Part shown: in pieces, positions 35,626-43,446 of the stretch
How the letters are laid out: each line of letters begins with the position of its first letter
How positions within the stretch are numbered: position 1 is the first letter of the stretch
DNA from: Devosia naphthalenivorans
GTDB taxonomy: Bacteria > Pseudomonadota > Alphaproteobacteria > Rhizobiales > Devosiaceae
Assembly: GCF_003056355.1 (NCBI RefSeq)
Contig: NZ_PYVW01000005.1
Location: 1 to 64,000 of the forward strand
Direction of reading: 5' to 3'
Length of the DNA: 64,000 nt
Notes under the pieces: generated by a model
The model's input: the letters and a program-made list of their open reading frames with translations, nothing else
Database searches by the model: none
What the model was told of the DNA's origin: nothing
Translations under genes and position numbers: made by a program

Positions 35626-35772
35626 TCATGAAGCTTTTCGACCGGTGAACAGCTTCATGAGGACCACGATCAAGGCTATCACAAGAAGGAGGTGTATCAG
35701 CGCACCAGCCACTTTGAACGCTAGTCCTACGGCCCACAGGATGAGCAGAATAATTGCTATTGTCCAAAGCAC
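35626..35772 (-). CDS. lmo0937-family small membrane protein
   Basis: A 48-residue protein with two membrane helices: LWTIAIILLILWAVGLAF, then LIHLLLVIALIVVLMKLF, ending GRKAS. This is the pattern of the lmo0937/DUF5670 family. I place the start at a GTG at 35772 because GGAGG lies about 9 bases upstream and the family begins with LWTIA; a longer frame to 35844 lacks such support. Standalone gene; function in the family is unknown. The flanking stretches 35533-35625 and 35773-36030 show no gene. Confidence 0.75.
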   Translation of the reverse strand: MLWTIAIILLILWAVGLAFKVAGALIHLLLVIALIVVLMKLFTGRKAS

Positions 35773-36030
35773 TTGTGGCCTCCGTGCTTGCCAAGCGGAT
35801 GTATGGCAAATGTTGAACACGTAGGGATGTTCCGGAAGGTCCAAACATTAGTGCCCTGCTGAAAGCAAAGTAGGCGAGGGCGGATGGGCTACGGACCGGC
35901 CGACGCTATTCGCCTTTGGCACCGCATTCGAGAAAAAGGCGGACCTCCTCGCGGCGGGATGGCACGTTGCTCGCTCGCCCACCCCGCCAAACTCGGTGTT
36001 CCCGATCGGATCGCTGTTTAAATCATGCTC

Positions 36031-36909
36031 TTAAGCCTGGCGTGCCGCATAGGTGGCGCGCAGGAATTCGGCCGCCGTCGTCGGCTTGCGGCCGAGGAGG
36101 TGCTCCAGGTCGCCCGTCTTGCCGTCCCACGCACCTGCGTTGACGCCCTGCACCCACGCGAGCGCGAAGCCGGCGGCCGACTCGGGCAGACCCGCTGCGA
36201 CGAGGTGGGCGATGTAGTCCTGATCAGAGCTGGCAACGAACGGTACCGGTTTGCCGCTGATATCGGACAGGATCTGTGCAACATCCGCGAAGGACACGGC
36301 CGGATCGCCGTACAGCGAGTAAGTCTTGCCCTCGTGACCGGCTTGGCTCAGCACAACGGCATGTGCCTCTGCCAGTTCGTCACGGCTGGCATACCCCGCC
36401 TTACCCGCACCGGCCGGCGCGTGCACCCCGGTCTCCAGGGCATTGCCACCGATGTAGAATGCGACGCTCTCGAGAAATGGCGGGTGGCGCACGAGCGTGT
36501 AGGTCAAGCCTGAGGCCTTAAGTTGCTCCTCGACGAAGCGGTCCTGCTCGGTGATATCCGGCAAGGTGAAGGCAGATTCTGCTTCGCGGATGATCGGCAT
36601 GTAGACGATGTGTTTGACGCCGGCCTGCCGCGCCGCACTGATGACGTTCTGGTGCTGGGTGTTGCGATCGGTGAAGGCCGTGGCGGACACGAGCATGACC
36701 TTTGCGATTCCCTCGAACGCTCGCACCAGTCCATCATAGTCGAAATAGTCGCCCTGACGGATCTCGATCCCCGCGGCGGCAAGGTCGGTCGCCTTGGCGG
36801 GATCGCGGACCAGGCCGACGAGATCACTGGCGGGCACGCGCTTCAACAAATGTTGGAGGGTCAGTCGCCCGATATTGCCGCTGGCGCCGGTGACGAGAAT
36901 CCTGGGCAT
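36031..36909 (-). CDS. NmrA/QorB-like NAD(P)-binding oxidoreductase
   Basis: A 292-residue atypical SDR. The N-terminal nucleotide motif is TGASGNIGRLT (residues 7-17), followed by the second-strand VRDPAK that selects NADP. The middle contains GVKHIVYMP and the TLVRHPPFLES segment common in NmrA and NAD(P)H:quinone reductase QorB relatives; the classic YxxxK is not conserved, as in NmrA. It ends a leftward operon with the F420-reductase-like and alcohol-dehydrogenase-like genes. Likely redox stress or quinone related. Confidence 0.82.
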   Translation of the reverse strand: MPRILVTGASGNIGRLTLQHLLKRVPASDLVGLVRDPAKATDLAAAGIEIRQGDYFDYDGLVRAFEGIAKVMLVSATAFTDRNTQHQNVISAARQAGVKHIVYMPIIREAESAFTLPDITEQDRFVEEQLKASGLTYTLVRHPPFLESVAFYIGGNALETGVHAPAGAGKAGYASRDELAEAHAVVLSQAGHEGKTYSLYGDPAVSFADVAQILSDISGKPVPFVASSDQDYIAHLVAAGLPESAAGFALAWVQGVNAGAWDGKTGDLEHLLGRKPTTAAEFLRATYAARQA

Positions 36910-36994
36910 GGTGTTTCCTTTTGGTTGGTGAATGGTGTGGGTAAGGTGCCGTCGCGAAGCTATCCGCGCGGATTCCCGGCCAAGCGATGAATGG

Positions 36995-37705
36995 TCAGGC
37001 GACGATCACGATCTTGCCTATCGTTCGTTTGCTTTCGAGCAGCTCGTGCGCCGTCTTCATGTTCCGGGGGGTGAGACCGTCGAGCGGGGTCGTCACGATC
37101 GGGCGCAGCCGGCCGGCGACGACCAAATCGGCCCCCATCGCCTCGCACCATTCCCTCGATTCGGGGCGTGAGGCGGTGGCGATGACCAAGGCGCCTGTCC
37201 TGGCTTTGAGCAACTGGGTCGCCAGCGAGCCGACACCCCCCGCGCCGCCGACCACGAGCACACGCTCAACGCCGGTCGGCAGCGTATCGCGATCGCGGAA
37301 CACCGACTCCCATGCCGTCAGGCCACCGATGGGCAAGGAGGCGGCATCGACGAAGGAAAGCTGATCGGGAATCTGGGCGACGAGGCGATGGTCGACGGCA
37401 AGCCGCTCGGCCCAGCCGCCATCGCGGGTGACGTCGCCGGTGCCCATGACGCGGTCGCCGACCGCGAAACCGGAGGCGGCCGAACCTACTCCGATCACGA
37501 TCCCGGCGAATTCCCAGCCGAGCACGACGCGCCCGCCTGCTGCGGCGCTGCGCACGCTCCTGATATACGCCTCGCCTGGATTGACGCCCACCGCACGGAT
37601 GTCGACCAGCAGGTCAGCATCGCCCAGCTGCGGTTCGGCGATGTCCATGTCCTGGATCGCAAAAGCGTCAAGGACATGGGCCTTCTCGTAAGCCAGCGCC
37701 TTCAC
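36995..37705 (-). CDS. zinc-type alcohol dehydrogenase / quinone reductase with internal deletion
   Basis: A 236-residue MDR-family protein, where relatives have about 335. The N-terminal GroES-like domain is complete (VNPGEAYIRS, GWEFAGIVIGVG, GDRVMG). The Rossmann entry VVGGAGGVGSLATQLLKA is present. After EAMGADLVV (about residue 193) it jumps to AGRLRPIVTTPLDGL and the normal C-terminus (KTAHELLESKRTIGKIVI), so roughly 100 residues of the Rossmann domain and hinge are missing in frame. Probably inactive for NAD(P) binding. Its start overlaps the F420-reductase-like gene by 4 bases. Confidence 0.8.
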   Translation of the reverse strand: MKALAYEKAHVLDAFAIQDMDIAEPQLGDADLLVDIRAVGVNPGEAYIRSVRSAAAGGRVVLGWEFAGIVIGVGSAASGFAVGDRVMGTGDVTRDGGWAERLAVDHRLVAQIPDQLSFVDAASLPIGGLTAWESVFRDRDTLPTGVERVLVVGGAGGVGSLATQLLKARTGALVIATASRPESREWCEAMGADLVVAGRLRPIVTTPLDGLTPRNMKTAHELLESKRTIGKIVIVA

Positions 37706-38310
37706 AGCACGAACCGGTCTACGAGGGTCAAGTTGAGAGCCGCCAACGGGCCACCGACTTGCTGCAGCCGGCCACCGATCGCCAGTGAACCGAGATCGAC
37801 AGCGGCGAAGCCGACCTGTTCGAGCACTTCGCCCAGCGCCTGCTTCACGACGGCATCGTCGCCGGAGATGAAGAGAACGGTTTTCAGCCTGTTGGGCGAT
37901 GGATCATCGATCCACGCCATCGGTACTGTGTTGAACGCCTTGACTACCTTGGCGCCCGGCGCCTGGTCGGCAACGATCTCGCTCGAGGTGCGACCGGAGA
38001 TATCGCCGAGATCGCGGGGATTGTTACGCTCGATACGGTTGGTGGCGTCGATCAGGGTACGTCCCGACCAGTCGGGGACCGACGCAAGTGCCTCTGGGAC
38101 ATCGGCCCAGGCAACGCTCAGCACGACGACGTCCTGGTCCGCGGCCTGTTGCGGGGTGCCAGCGGCCGCACCTTGACCCAGTTTGTCCACGACAGCGGCG
38201 AGCGTCTGCGGCCCGCGGCTGTTGCTAAGCAAGACTTCATGGCCGAACAGCAGTACGTGGCGTGCAATCGTCTGCGCGACCACGCCGGCGCCGATAAATC
38301 CGAACTTCAT
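37702..38310 (-). CDS. NADPH-dependent F420-reductase-like NAD(P)-binding protein
   Basis: A 202-residue single-Rossmann protein. GFIGAGVVAQTIA (about residues 4-16) is the dinucleotide motif, and LSNSRGPQTL the NADP-selective second-strand end. FNTVPMAWIDDP and LFISGDDAVVKQ match the F420_oxidored family, whose members in this phylum usually do not use F420. The ATG at 38310 follows CAGGAG; the open frame to 38361 has no such site. It is the first gene of the operon divergent from the broken HxlR regulator. Confidence 0.82.
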   Translation of the reverse strand: MKFGFIGAGVVAQTIARHVLLFGHEVLLSNSRGPQTLAAVVDKLGQGAAAGTPQQAADQDVVVLSVAWADVPEALASVPDWSGRTLIDATNRIERNNPRDLGDISGRTSSEIVADQAPGAKVVKAFNTVPMAWIDDPSPNRLKTVLFISGDDAVVKQALGEVLEQVGFAAVDLGSLAIGGRLQQVGGPLAALNLTLVDRFVL

Positions 38311-38469
38311 GGCAGGCTCCTGTAAATCTGCATCCGCGACGTTGGCCCGGCGACCAGTCAATCGCCGGACCTATTGCACGTCGACATCGCCGTCCGATCC
38401 AGTTAGGACAGAACTGACCTGCACTCCAGTACCGACTATTTGGTAAGTGTCATGAATGGGGAGATCACG

Positions 38470-38829
38470 ATGACGGGGACGAATTTCCAATGCGGCCTCG
38501 AAGCGGTGCTGGCCATCCTTGGGGGCAAGTAGAAGCCGCTGATCCTCTATCACCTGACCAGCGGGGCCAAACGCACTGGTCAACTCCGCCGGCTGGTGAC
38601 CAATGTCAGCGTAAAGACGTTGATCCAGCATCTCAAGGAAATGGTCGACGACGGCGTCATTCGCCGCATCGATTTCCAGACCGTGCCGCCGCACGTCGAG
38701 TATGCGCTGACCGAATTTGGCCACAGCCTAGCCAAAGTCCTCGCCCCCTTATGTGAATGGGGAACACGCCACACGTCCGAGGTGGCAGAGATCGTGCAAA
38801 ACCGTAAACGCGCACCAGAAGCGGCATAG
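38470..38829 (+). pseudogene. HxlR-family regulator interrupted by an amber codon
   Basis: From the ATG at 38470 (or 38452 in the same frame) the product reads MTGTNFQCGLEAVLAILGGK, then TAG at 38530-38532. It resumes KPLILYHLTSGAKRTGQLRRL, NVSVKTLIQHLKEMVDDGVI and ends at 38829. HxlR proteins have Trp here (GGKWKPLIL), so a single TGG-to-TAG change explains the break. A shorter frame restarts at 38596 but loses the first HTH helices. The gene is divergent from the oxidoreductase operon it probably controlled. Confidence 0.85.
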
Positions 38830-38943
38830 CGGATTGGAATCCGGTTGACCGGTGTCTACGCGAAGAGTTGCTGTTGCTAAACCTAATGTGATCCGTGTTG
38901 CTGATTGCAAACGGACCGCGCTTTCATGCCCCGCCGCTGCACA

Positions 38944-39282
38944 CTACTCGCCGGTTTCGCCACGGGCCCGCTTGCCACGTGCGATTTCGGTGGCCAGGGC
39001 CTCGAGCTTGTGTGGCCAGAAGACGCGAAAGCGTTCGAGCCAGTCGTCGACGCCCTTCAGAGGCGTTGGGTCGAGCGTGTAGACGCGCCGCGTGCCGATA
39101 GGCTCGACGCGGGCGAAGCCATTCGTGCGTAGGACCTTGAGGTGCTGGCTGACTCCGGCCTGCGAAATGCCGAATTCCTTCGCGATGACCGCCACCACCT
39201 CACCGGAAGCATGCTCCCGCTCGGCGAGAAGCTCGAGGATGCGGCGGCGAACCGGGTCACCAAGAACGTCAAAGGCGTGCAT
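38944..39282 (-). CDS. ArsR-family HTH regulator
   Basis: A 112-residue winged-helix protein: DVLGDPVRRRILELLAE, then the recognition region FGISQAGVSQHLKVLRTNGFARVE and the wing TRRVYTLDP. There is no cysteine metal site, so it is of the non-metal ArsR type commonly paired with SRPBCC genes. Its start overlaps the stop of the SRPBCC gene by one base-shared ATGA. A perfect palindrome at 39954-39967 upstream of the pair is its likely operator. Confidence 0.88.
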   Translation of the reverse strand: MHAFDVLGDPVRRRILELLAEREHASGEVVAVIAKEFGISQAGVSQHLKVLRTNGFARVEPIGTRRVYTLDPTPLKGVDDWLERFRVFWPHKLEALATEIARGKRARGETGE

Positions 39283-39926
39283 CAGGCCTCCTGCGGCGGC
39301 TCGCCGGAATAGAAGCGCCGCGTCGCTTCGGCCGCCCTGCGAGCTTGCTCTGGCTGCTCACCGGCGGCGATCTCCGCTTCACCCCAGGCGGCGCTGGCCT
39401 GTCGAACCAAATCCTTCGCCTCGGGCGAAGTTTCCCAGCCGTTGACACCCTCGGCGCGCACGTCGTCGGCCGGGCGCCTCAGATGCTCGGAAAGTCCTAG
39501 CAGGCCCATTTCCCAGCCAACTCCGCCGGCACCAGCGCCATACTGTGTCCAGTGCGGGCTGACATGGGCGATATGCTCGAGCACCAGCATCGTGCCTCCC
39601 TCTGCGGAGACAATGCTGAAATTGACCCAGCTGGTATAGCCGCCGAACTCCCATGTTAGTTCTGCACGGTCCTGCGGCACGCACGCGGTGATGGTGCCGC
39701 TGGCATTGCCCTCCACATGATAGCGGCCCCCGAGCTTGAGATCGCCGGTTACTGGCGCGAACCAACGCTTCAGCCGTTCGGGTTGGGTCAAAGCATCCCA
39801 CAGGTCGGCTGGCGTGGTGTCATAGACACGGGAGGCGACGATCACCTTTGCCGGCTGCCCTTCGATCTCCAGATCGCGCACTTCGCGCGTGATGGCGCCA
39901 AGATGCGCCGCGATATCGAATGCCAT
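39282..39926 (-). CDS. SRPBCC-domain protein (AHSA1-like)
   Basis: A 214-residue START/AHSA1-type protein. The N-terminal beta strands (KVIVASRVYDTTPADLWDALTQPERLKRWFAPVTG) and LKLGGRYHVEGNASGTI are the Aha1_N/AHSA1 signature, and LEHIAHVSPHWTQYGAGAGGVGWEMGL the C-terminal helix. These bind hydrophobic ligands; the function is generally unknown. It is translated together with the downstream ArsR gene. Confidence 0.87.
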   Translation of the reverse strand: MAFDIAAHLGAITREVRDLEIEGQPAKVIVASRVYDTTPADLWDALTQPERLKRWFAPVTGDLKLGGRYHVEGNASGTITACVPQDRAELTWEFGGYTSWVNFSIVSAEGGTMLVLEHIAHVSPHWTQYGAGAGGVGWEMGLLGLSEHLRRPADDVRAEGVNGWETSPEAKDLVRQASAAWGEAEIAAGEQPEQARRAAEATRRFYSGEPPQEA

Positions 39927-39953
39927 GGACTTGTTCTCCTCAATTTAACCGTG

Positions 39954-39967
39954 CACTTATATAAGTG
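39954..39967. promoter_or_regulatory. perfect palindrome, likely ArsR operator
   Basis: CACTTATATAAGTG is a perfect 14-bp palindrome 28 bases upstream of the SRPBCC start codon, in the AT-rich promoter region of the SRPBCC-ArsR operon. Confidence 0.6.
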
Positions 39968-40136
39968 GAAACTGAGATAGAGTCGAGCCATCGGAAGATG
40001 GTGCGTGGTTGAGTCGGAGGCTGAGGGTGATGGTGATGGACACCACCAATTGCCAGGCCTGCTTGATTGCAGCGCGACACTTTGGTTCTGTTCAATTTCA
40101 TGGTCGGCATGTAGTAACGCTGGTGTGAGGGACACG

Positions 40137-40517
40137 ATGCCGTTTCGCCTGAGAAGCATGGCCAGAGAGATCGGCGCCGCGGTTGCGGTGCTGGGGCTCT
40201 ATATGCTTGTGCTTCTTGCGCCATTGCACCAAGCGGCGGGCCTGCAGCGCGATCTGGCCGATCTTGGCTATGCTGCCCTGGACACCTGGTCCATTTGTGA
40301 GCCGCTGGCGAACGAGCCGGGAGAGGGCGAAGCGGTTGCCCAATGTGCGGCTGTGGGCATCGGCAAGAACGAGATCGTTCCTGTTGATGTGCCCCGCATT
40401 GTGATCGGCAATATCCAGCTGGCCAGCGTCGTTGACTATCCCACGCGGCCTCTGCTCATTGCGCCCTCCGTCGAACAGCACCCCGGCAATCCCAGAGGAC
40501 CTCCAGCGATCGTCTGA
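40137..40517 (+). CDS. DUF2946-like exported protein of the copper locus
   Basis: A 126-residue protein with an N-terminal signal anchor (AREIGAAVAVLGLYMLVLLAPLHQAA). The soluble part has two cysteines (SICEPL, AQCAAVGIGKNEIVP) and ends PLLIAPSVEQHPGNPRGPP. This form is regularly found upstream of YcnI and CopC/CopD genes. The ATG at 40137 follows GAGGG; the frame from 40005 has no support. It begins the copper operon, 52 bases before ycnI. Function unknown. Confidence 0.65.
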   Translation: MPFRLRSMAREIGAAVAVLGLYMLVLLAPLHQAAGLQRDLADLGYAALDTWSICEPLANEPGEGEAVAQCAAVGIGKNEIVPVDVPRIVIGNIQLASVVDYPTRPLLIAPSVEQHPGNPRGPPAIV

Positions 40518-40569
40518 CTTTAGCTTGCAGTTTGGCCTGCATTCAGACCTATCTTCTCTGGAGATCACC

Positions 40570-41094
40570 ATGATCCGTTTCATCGCTTCTGCGGCTATCG
40601 CCGCCACTTCTCTTGTCGCCTTCGCCGCCCCCGCCTTTGCTCACGCCACTCTCGAAGTGCAGGAGGCTGCAATCGGCTCCGGCTACAAGGCCGTGCTGCG
40701 CGTGCCCCATGGTTGCGGTACAGAGGCGACGCACACCGTCCGCGTGCAGATCCCGGAGGGATTTTACAATGTGAAGCCGATGCCCAAGGCTGGCTGGGAC
40801 CTGGCGACTGTAACCGGCTCCTATGAGCGGGGCTATGAGAACCACGGCACGACCTTGACCGAAGGCGTCAAGGAGATCGTCTGGTCGAATGGCAATCTGC
40901 CCAATGAATGGTACGACGAATTCGTTTTCCGCGGCACCTTCGCCAGCACGCTTGAGCCAGGCACTTTCTATTTCCCGGCCGTGCAGGAATGCGCCAATGG
41001 CGAGGAGGCCTGGATAGACATCTCGGGCGATGAAGGCGCCGAAATGCCGGCGCCTAGCGTCGAGTTGGTTCCGGCCACTAGCGCTGGCCACTAG
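40570..41094 (+). CDS. YcnI-family (DUF1775) copper protein
   Basis: A 174-residue periplasmic protein. The signal peptide ends AAPAFAHA; the mature N-terminus begins HATLEVQEA, the His-led start characteristic of DUF1775, where it forms a copper brace. VPHGCGTEATHTVRVQIPEGFYNVKPMPKAGW and GTFYFPAVQECANGEEAWIDIS are family motifs with Cys and Trp conserved. The ATG at 40570 gives this signal peptide. It is 56 bases upstream of the CopC-CopD fusion; together they handle periplasmic copper. Confidence 0.9.
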   Translation: MIRFIASAAIAATSLVAFAAPAFAHATLEVQEAAIGSGYKAVLRVPHGCGTEATHTVRVQIPEGFYNVKPMPKAGWDLATVTGSYERGYENHGTTLTEGVKEIVWSNGNLPNEWYDEFVFRGTFASTLEPGTFYFPAVQECANGEEAWIDISGDEGAEMPAPSVELVPATSAGH

Positions 41095-41150
41095 GCTGCA
41101 CGAAGGGGTGCACCCTGGTGCATCCCACCACCCCATGAGAGGAGGACGGG

Positions 41151-42746
41151 ATGCGATTGCTCGCCCCGATGCAGCTGCTTGCCGCATTGCTGATGTTCGC
41201 TCTTGTGCCGGTCGAGGTCGCCTTGGCGCATGCGCAACTGCTGTCGACCAGCCCAGCGGAGAACGCCATTGTCGAGGTTGCGCCGGAGCAGGTCGAACTC
41301 CGATTCAACGAGCCGGTAAGCCCGCTCACGATTACCCTGATCGGTCCCGAGGGGGCGAGCCTTGATGCTACAGGCACGGCAACGGGCGGCGTAACGAGCG
41401 TGGTTCGCATGCCCGCCGATCTTGCGCGCGGCACGCATGTCCTGAGTTGGCGCGTGGTTTCGGCAGATGGTCACCCCATTGGCGGGTCGCTGGTGTTCTC
41501 CATCGGCGAGATCACCGGTTCTGCCGCAGTGGAGCCAACGAGCGACAGGGCAGTGGCCGCTTCGCTCTGGGCGGCCAAGACCCTGCTGTTCACCGCCTTG
41601 TTTGCGGGTGTTGGCGCAGCCGGCTTCTCGGCACTCGCACCACTTCCGCCGTTGGCTCGGACCGCCGCGCTATGGCTGTCGGTCGCTGGCGCAGTGTTGG
41701 GGCCCGTCTCGCTCGGTTTGCAAGGACTGGACGCATTGGGGCTGCCGCTCACGGCATTCGCAGATGTGCGCGCCTGGAGTACCGGCTTTTCGACCAGTTA
41801 TGGTGCAACCACGATCGCTGCTGTTCTGGCCTTCGCCGCTGCCCTGGCTAGCCTTTTGATGCCGCGGAGTGGCTGGAGCAACAGCCTGGGGATACTCGCC
41901 GCCGCAATAGCAGCGCTGTCGTTGGCGCTGAGTGGCCATGCCAGCGCCGCCGCTCCGCAATGGCTAACGCGGCCCGCGGTGTTCCTTCATATCGCCGGCG
42001 TACTGTTCTGGGTGGGCGCGCTGCTGCCGCTCTGGCTGCTCTTGCGGGGCAGAACGCATTCTGCCGACACTGCGCTGGCCTCCTTTTCTCGTTTCATTCC
42101 ATATGCCGTGGCGCCGCTGGTTCTGTCCGGTCTAACGCTCGCCGCCGTCCAGATGGGTTGGCCGGGTCCACATTGGGCGACGCCCTACGGCTTCATCCTG
42201 GGTGCCAAGCTCGGCCTGCTGGCGTTGCTTTTCGGCCTTGCCATCTGGAACCGGCGCTGGCTGACCGCCCCGGCGCTCGCCGGCGACACACTGGCCCGCT
42301 CTCGTCTCAGGCGCTCCATCGGCTGGGAAATGGCGATCATCGTCGTCATCCTTGCGCTCGTCGCCGGCTGGCGGTTCACGCCGCCGCCACGCGCGCTGGC
42401 CGACGCACCCTCGGAGCTGGTGGCCGAGCCGATCATGGCTCATCTGATGGATGGCGAAACCATGGCCATGGTGATGGTGACGCCGGGCAGGGTTGGACCA
42501 GTCGTGCTGGAAACCACGATTTCCGATTTCGAAGGCTTCCCCATGGACGCCCAAAGCGTTCGGCTGACACTCGCAAATCCGAATCTGGGCATAGAGCCGA
42601 TCACCCGCGAGGCAAGCTTGATCGACGAGGTCTGGCGCGTCGAGGACATGACCATCCCTGTCACCGGCAATTGGCAGGTTTCAATCGAGGTTCGCGTCAG
42701 CCGTTTCGAAATGGTTCGTCTTCGAGGCGAGCTCATCATCCCGTAG
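41151..42746 (+). CDS. CopC-CopD fusion (YcnJ-like) copper transport protein
   Basis: A 531-residue inner-membrane protein. After a signal peptide (to VALA) the CopC cupredoxin-like domain spans about 26-125, beginning HAQLLSTSPAENA (Cu(II)-binding N-terminal His) and ending SADGHPIGGSLVFSIG (Asp-x-His). A CopD domain with about eight helices follows (about 145-420), with His in LSGHASAAAPQWLTRPAVFLHIAG. The last 110 residues form a periplasmic FixH/YtkA-like domain (LMDGETMAMVMVTPGRVGP). Such fusions import or shuttle copper across the membrane. Clustered with YcnI and a cytochrome c. Confidence 0.92.
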   Translation: MRLLAPMQLLAALLMFALVPVEVALAHAQLLSTSPAENAIVEVAPEQVELRFNEPVSPLTITLIGPEGASLDATGTATGGVTSVVRMPADLARGTHVLSWRVVSADGHPIGGSLVFSIGEITGSAAVEPTSDRAVAASLWAAKTLLFTALFAGVGAAGFSALAPLPPLARTAALWLSVAGAVLGPVSLGLQGLDALGLPLTAFADVRAWSTGFSTSYGATTIAAVLAFAAALASLLMPRSGWSNSLGILAAAIAALSLALSGHASAAAPQWLTRPAVFLHIAGVLFWVGALLPLWLLLRGRTHSADTALASFSRFIPYAVAPLVLSGLTLAAVQMGWPGPHWATPYGFILGAKLGLLALLFGLAIWNRRWLTAPALAGDTLARSRLRRSIGWEMAIIVVILALVAGWRFTPPPRALADAPSELVAEPIMAHLMDGETMAMVMVTPGRVGPVVLETTISDFEGFPMDAQSVRLTLANPNLGIEPITREASLIDEVWRVEDMTIPVTGNWQVSIEVRVSRFEMVRLRGELIIP

Positions 42747-42858
42747 AAAATCGAAGGAAAACCAGGTGAACGAATGTACCCTGTGGCCCACCGTCGCGCA
42801 TGCCGAGTTGAGCTCCGACGTCCTCGTCGACTCGACCACCCGACGACAGGCATCGTAA

Positions 42859-43356
42859 ATGGCGAGAGCGCTTCAACTCGCCATAGGGCTGGCCATTGTA
42901 GTTGTCGGCGCAGGAGTTCTGGCGGGCTCGGCTGGGCTCTTTGGCCAGTCAATTCAGGCACCTCACAGCAAGCCAGACGAGGTCGCCACCACCACCTCAA
43001 GCGCGCCGGTCCGGCCGCCAGCTGAAACCTTCGCCGCTATCTTCAGGCCCTGCGCCCATTGCCACCAGATCGGGGAGGGCGCACGTGCGGTCACGGGGCC
43101 GGTGCTGAACGACGTCTTTGGACGCCCTGCAGCCTCAGGCGACTATCCCTATTCGAAGGCCATGAAGGAAAGTGGACTTGTCTGGGATGCCGCGACCCTG
43201 CGCGATTTCCTTGTCTCGCCACAAGATGTCGTTCCAGGTAGCCGGATGTACTTTCAAGGGGTTCCAGAGAGCGAGGTCGACGCCATCATCGAGTTTCTTG
43301 GGGACCCACAAGCTGATGCGCCGGCTGTCAAACCGACTGCAGCTGAATCAAGATAA
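42859..43356 (+). CDS. class I c-type cytochrome
   Basis: A 165-residue protein with an N-terminal membrane anchor or signal (LQLAIGLAIVVVGAGVLAGSAGLF). A single heme motif CAHCH is near residue 61 (FRPCAHCHQIGEG), with TGPVLNDVFGRPA and the axial methionine in PGSRMYFQGVPESEVDAIIEFL. This is the cytochrome c-552/iso-1 type. It is 112 bases downstream of the CopC-CopD gene and may supply electrons to a copper enzyme such as NirK; that link is inference. The gap 42747-42858 has no clear gene. Confidence 0.88.
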   Translation: MARALQLAIGLAIVVVGAGVLAGSAGLFGQSIQAPHSKPDEVATTTSSAPVRPPAETFAAIFRPCAHCHQIGEGARAVTGPVLNDVFGRPAASGDYPYSKAMKESGLVWDAATLRDFLVSPQDVVPGSRMYFQGVPESEVDAIIEFLGDPQADAPAVKPTAAESR

Positions 43357-43446
43357 GCCCCGAAGCAGACCGCATCATAGGCTAGAGCCGGAACAAGCTC
43401 TCCGGGATAAAAGTTGCCGATGAACAGCGGGACCTGAGGGACAACG

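Noticed and set aside
38470-38829. Recoding of TAG to an amino acid
   Set aside because: Other genes here end normally at TAG, and there is no recoding machinery or signal in view; a simple nonsense mutation is the plain reading.
42774-43025. An 83-residue ORF before the cytochrome gene
   Set aside because: It overlaps the cytochrome gene in another frame and has Arg-rich shadow composition.
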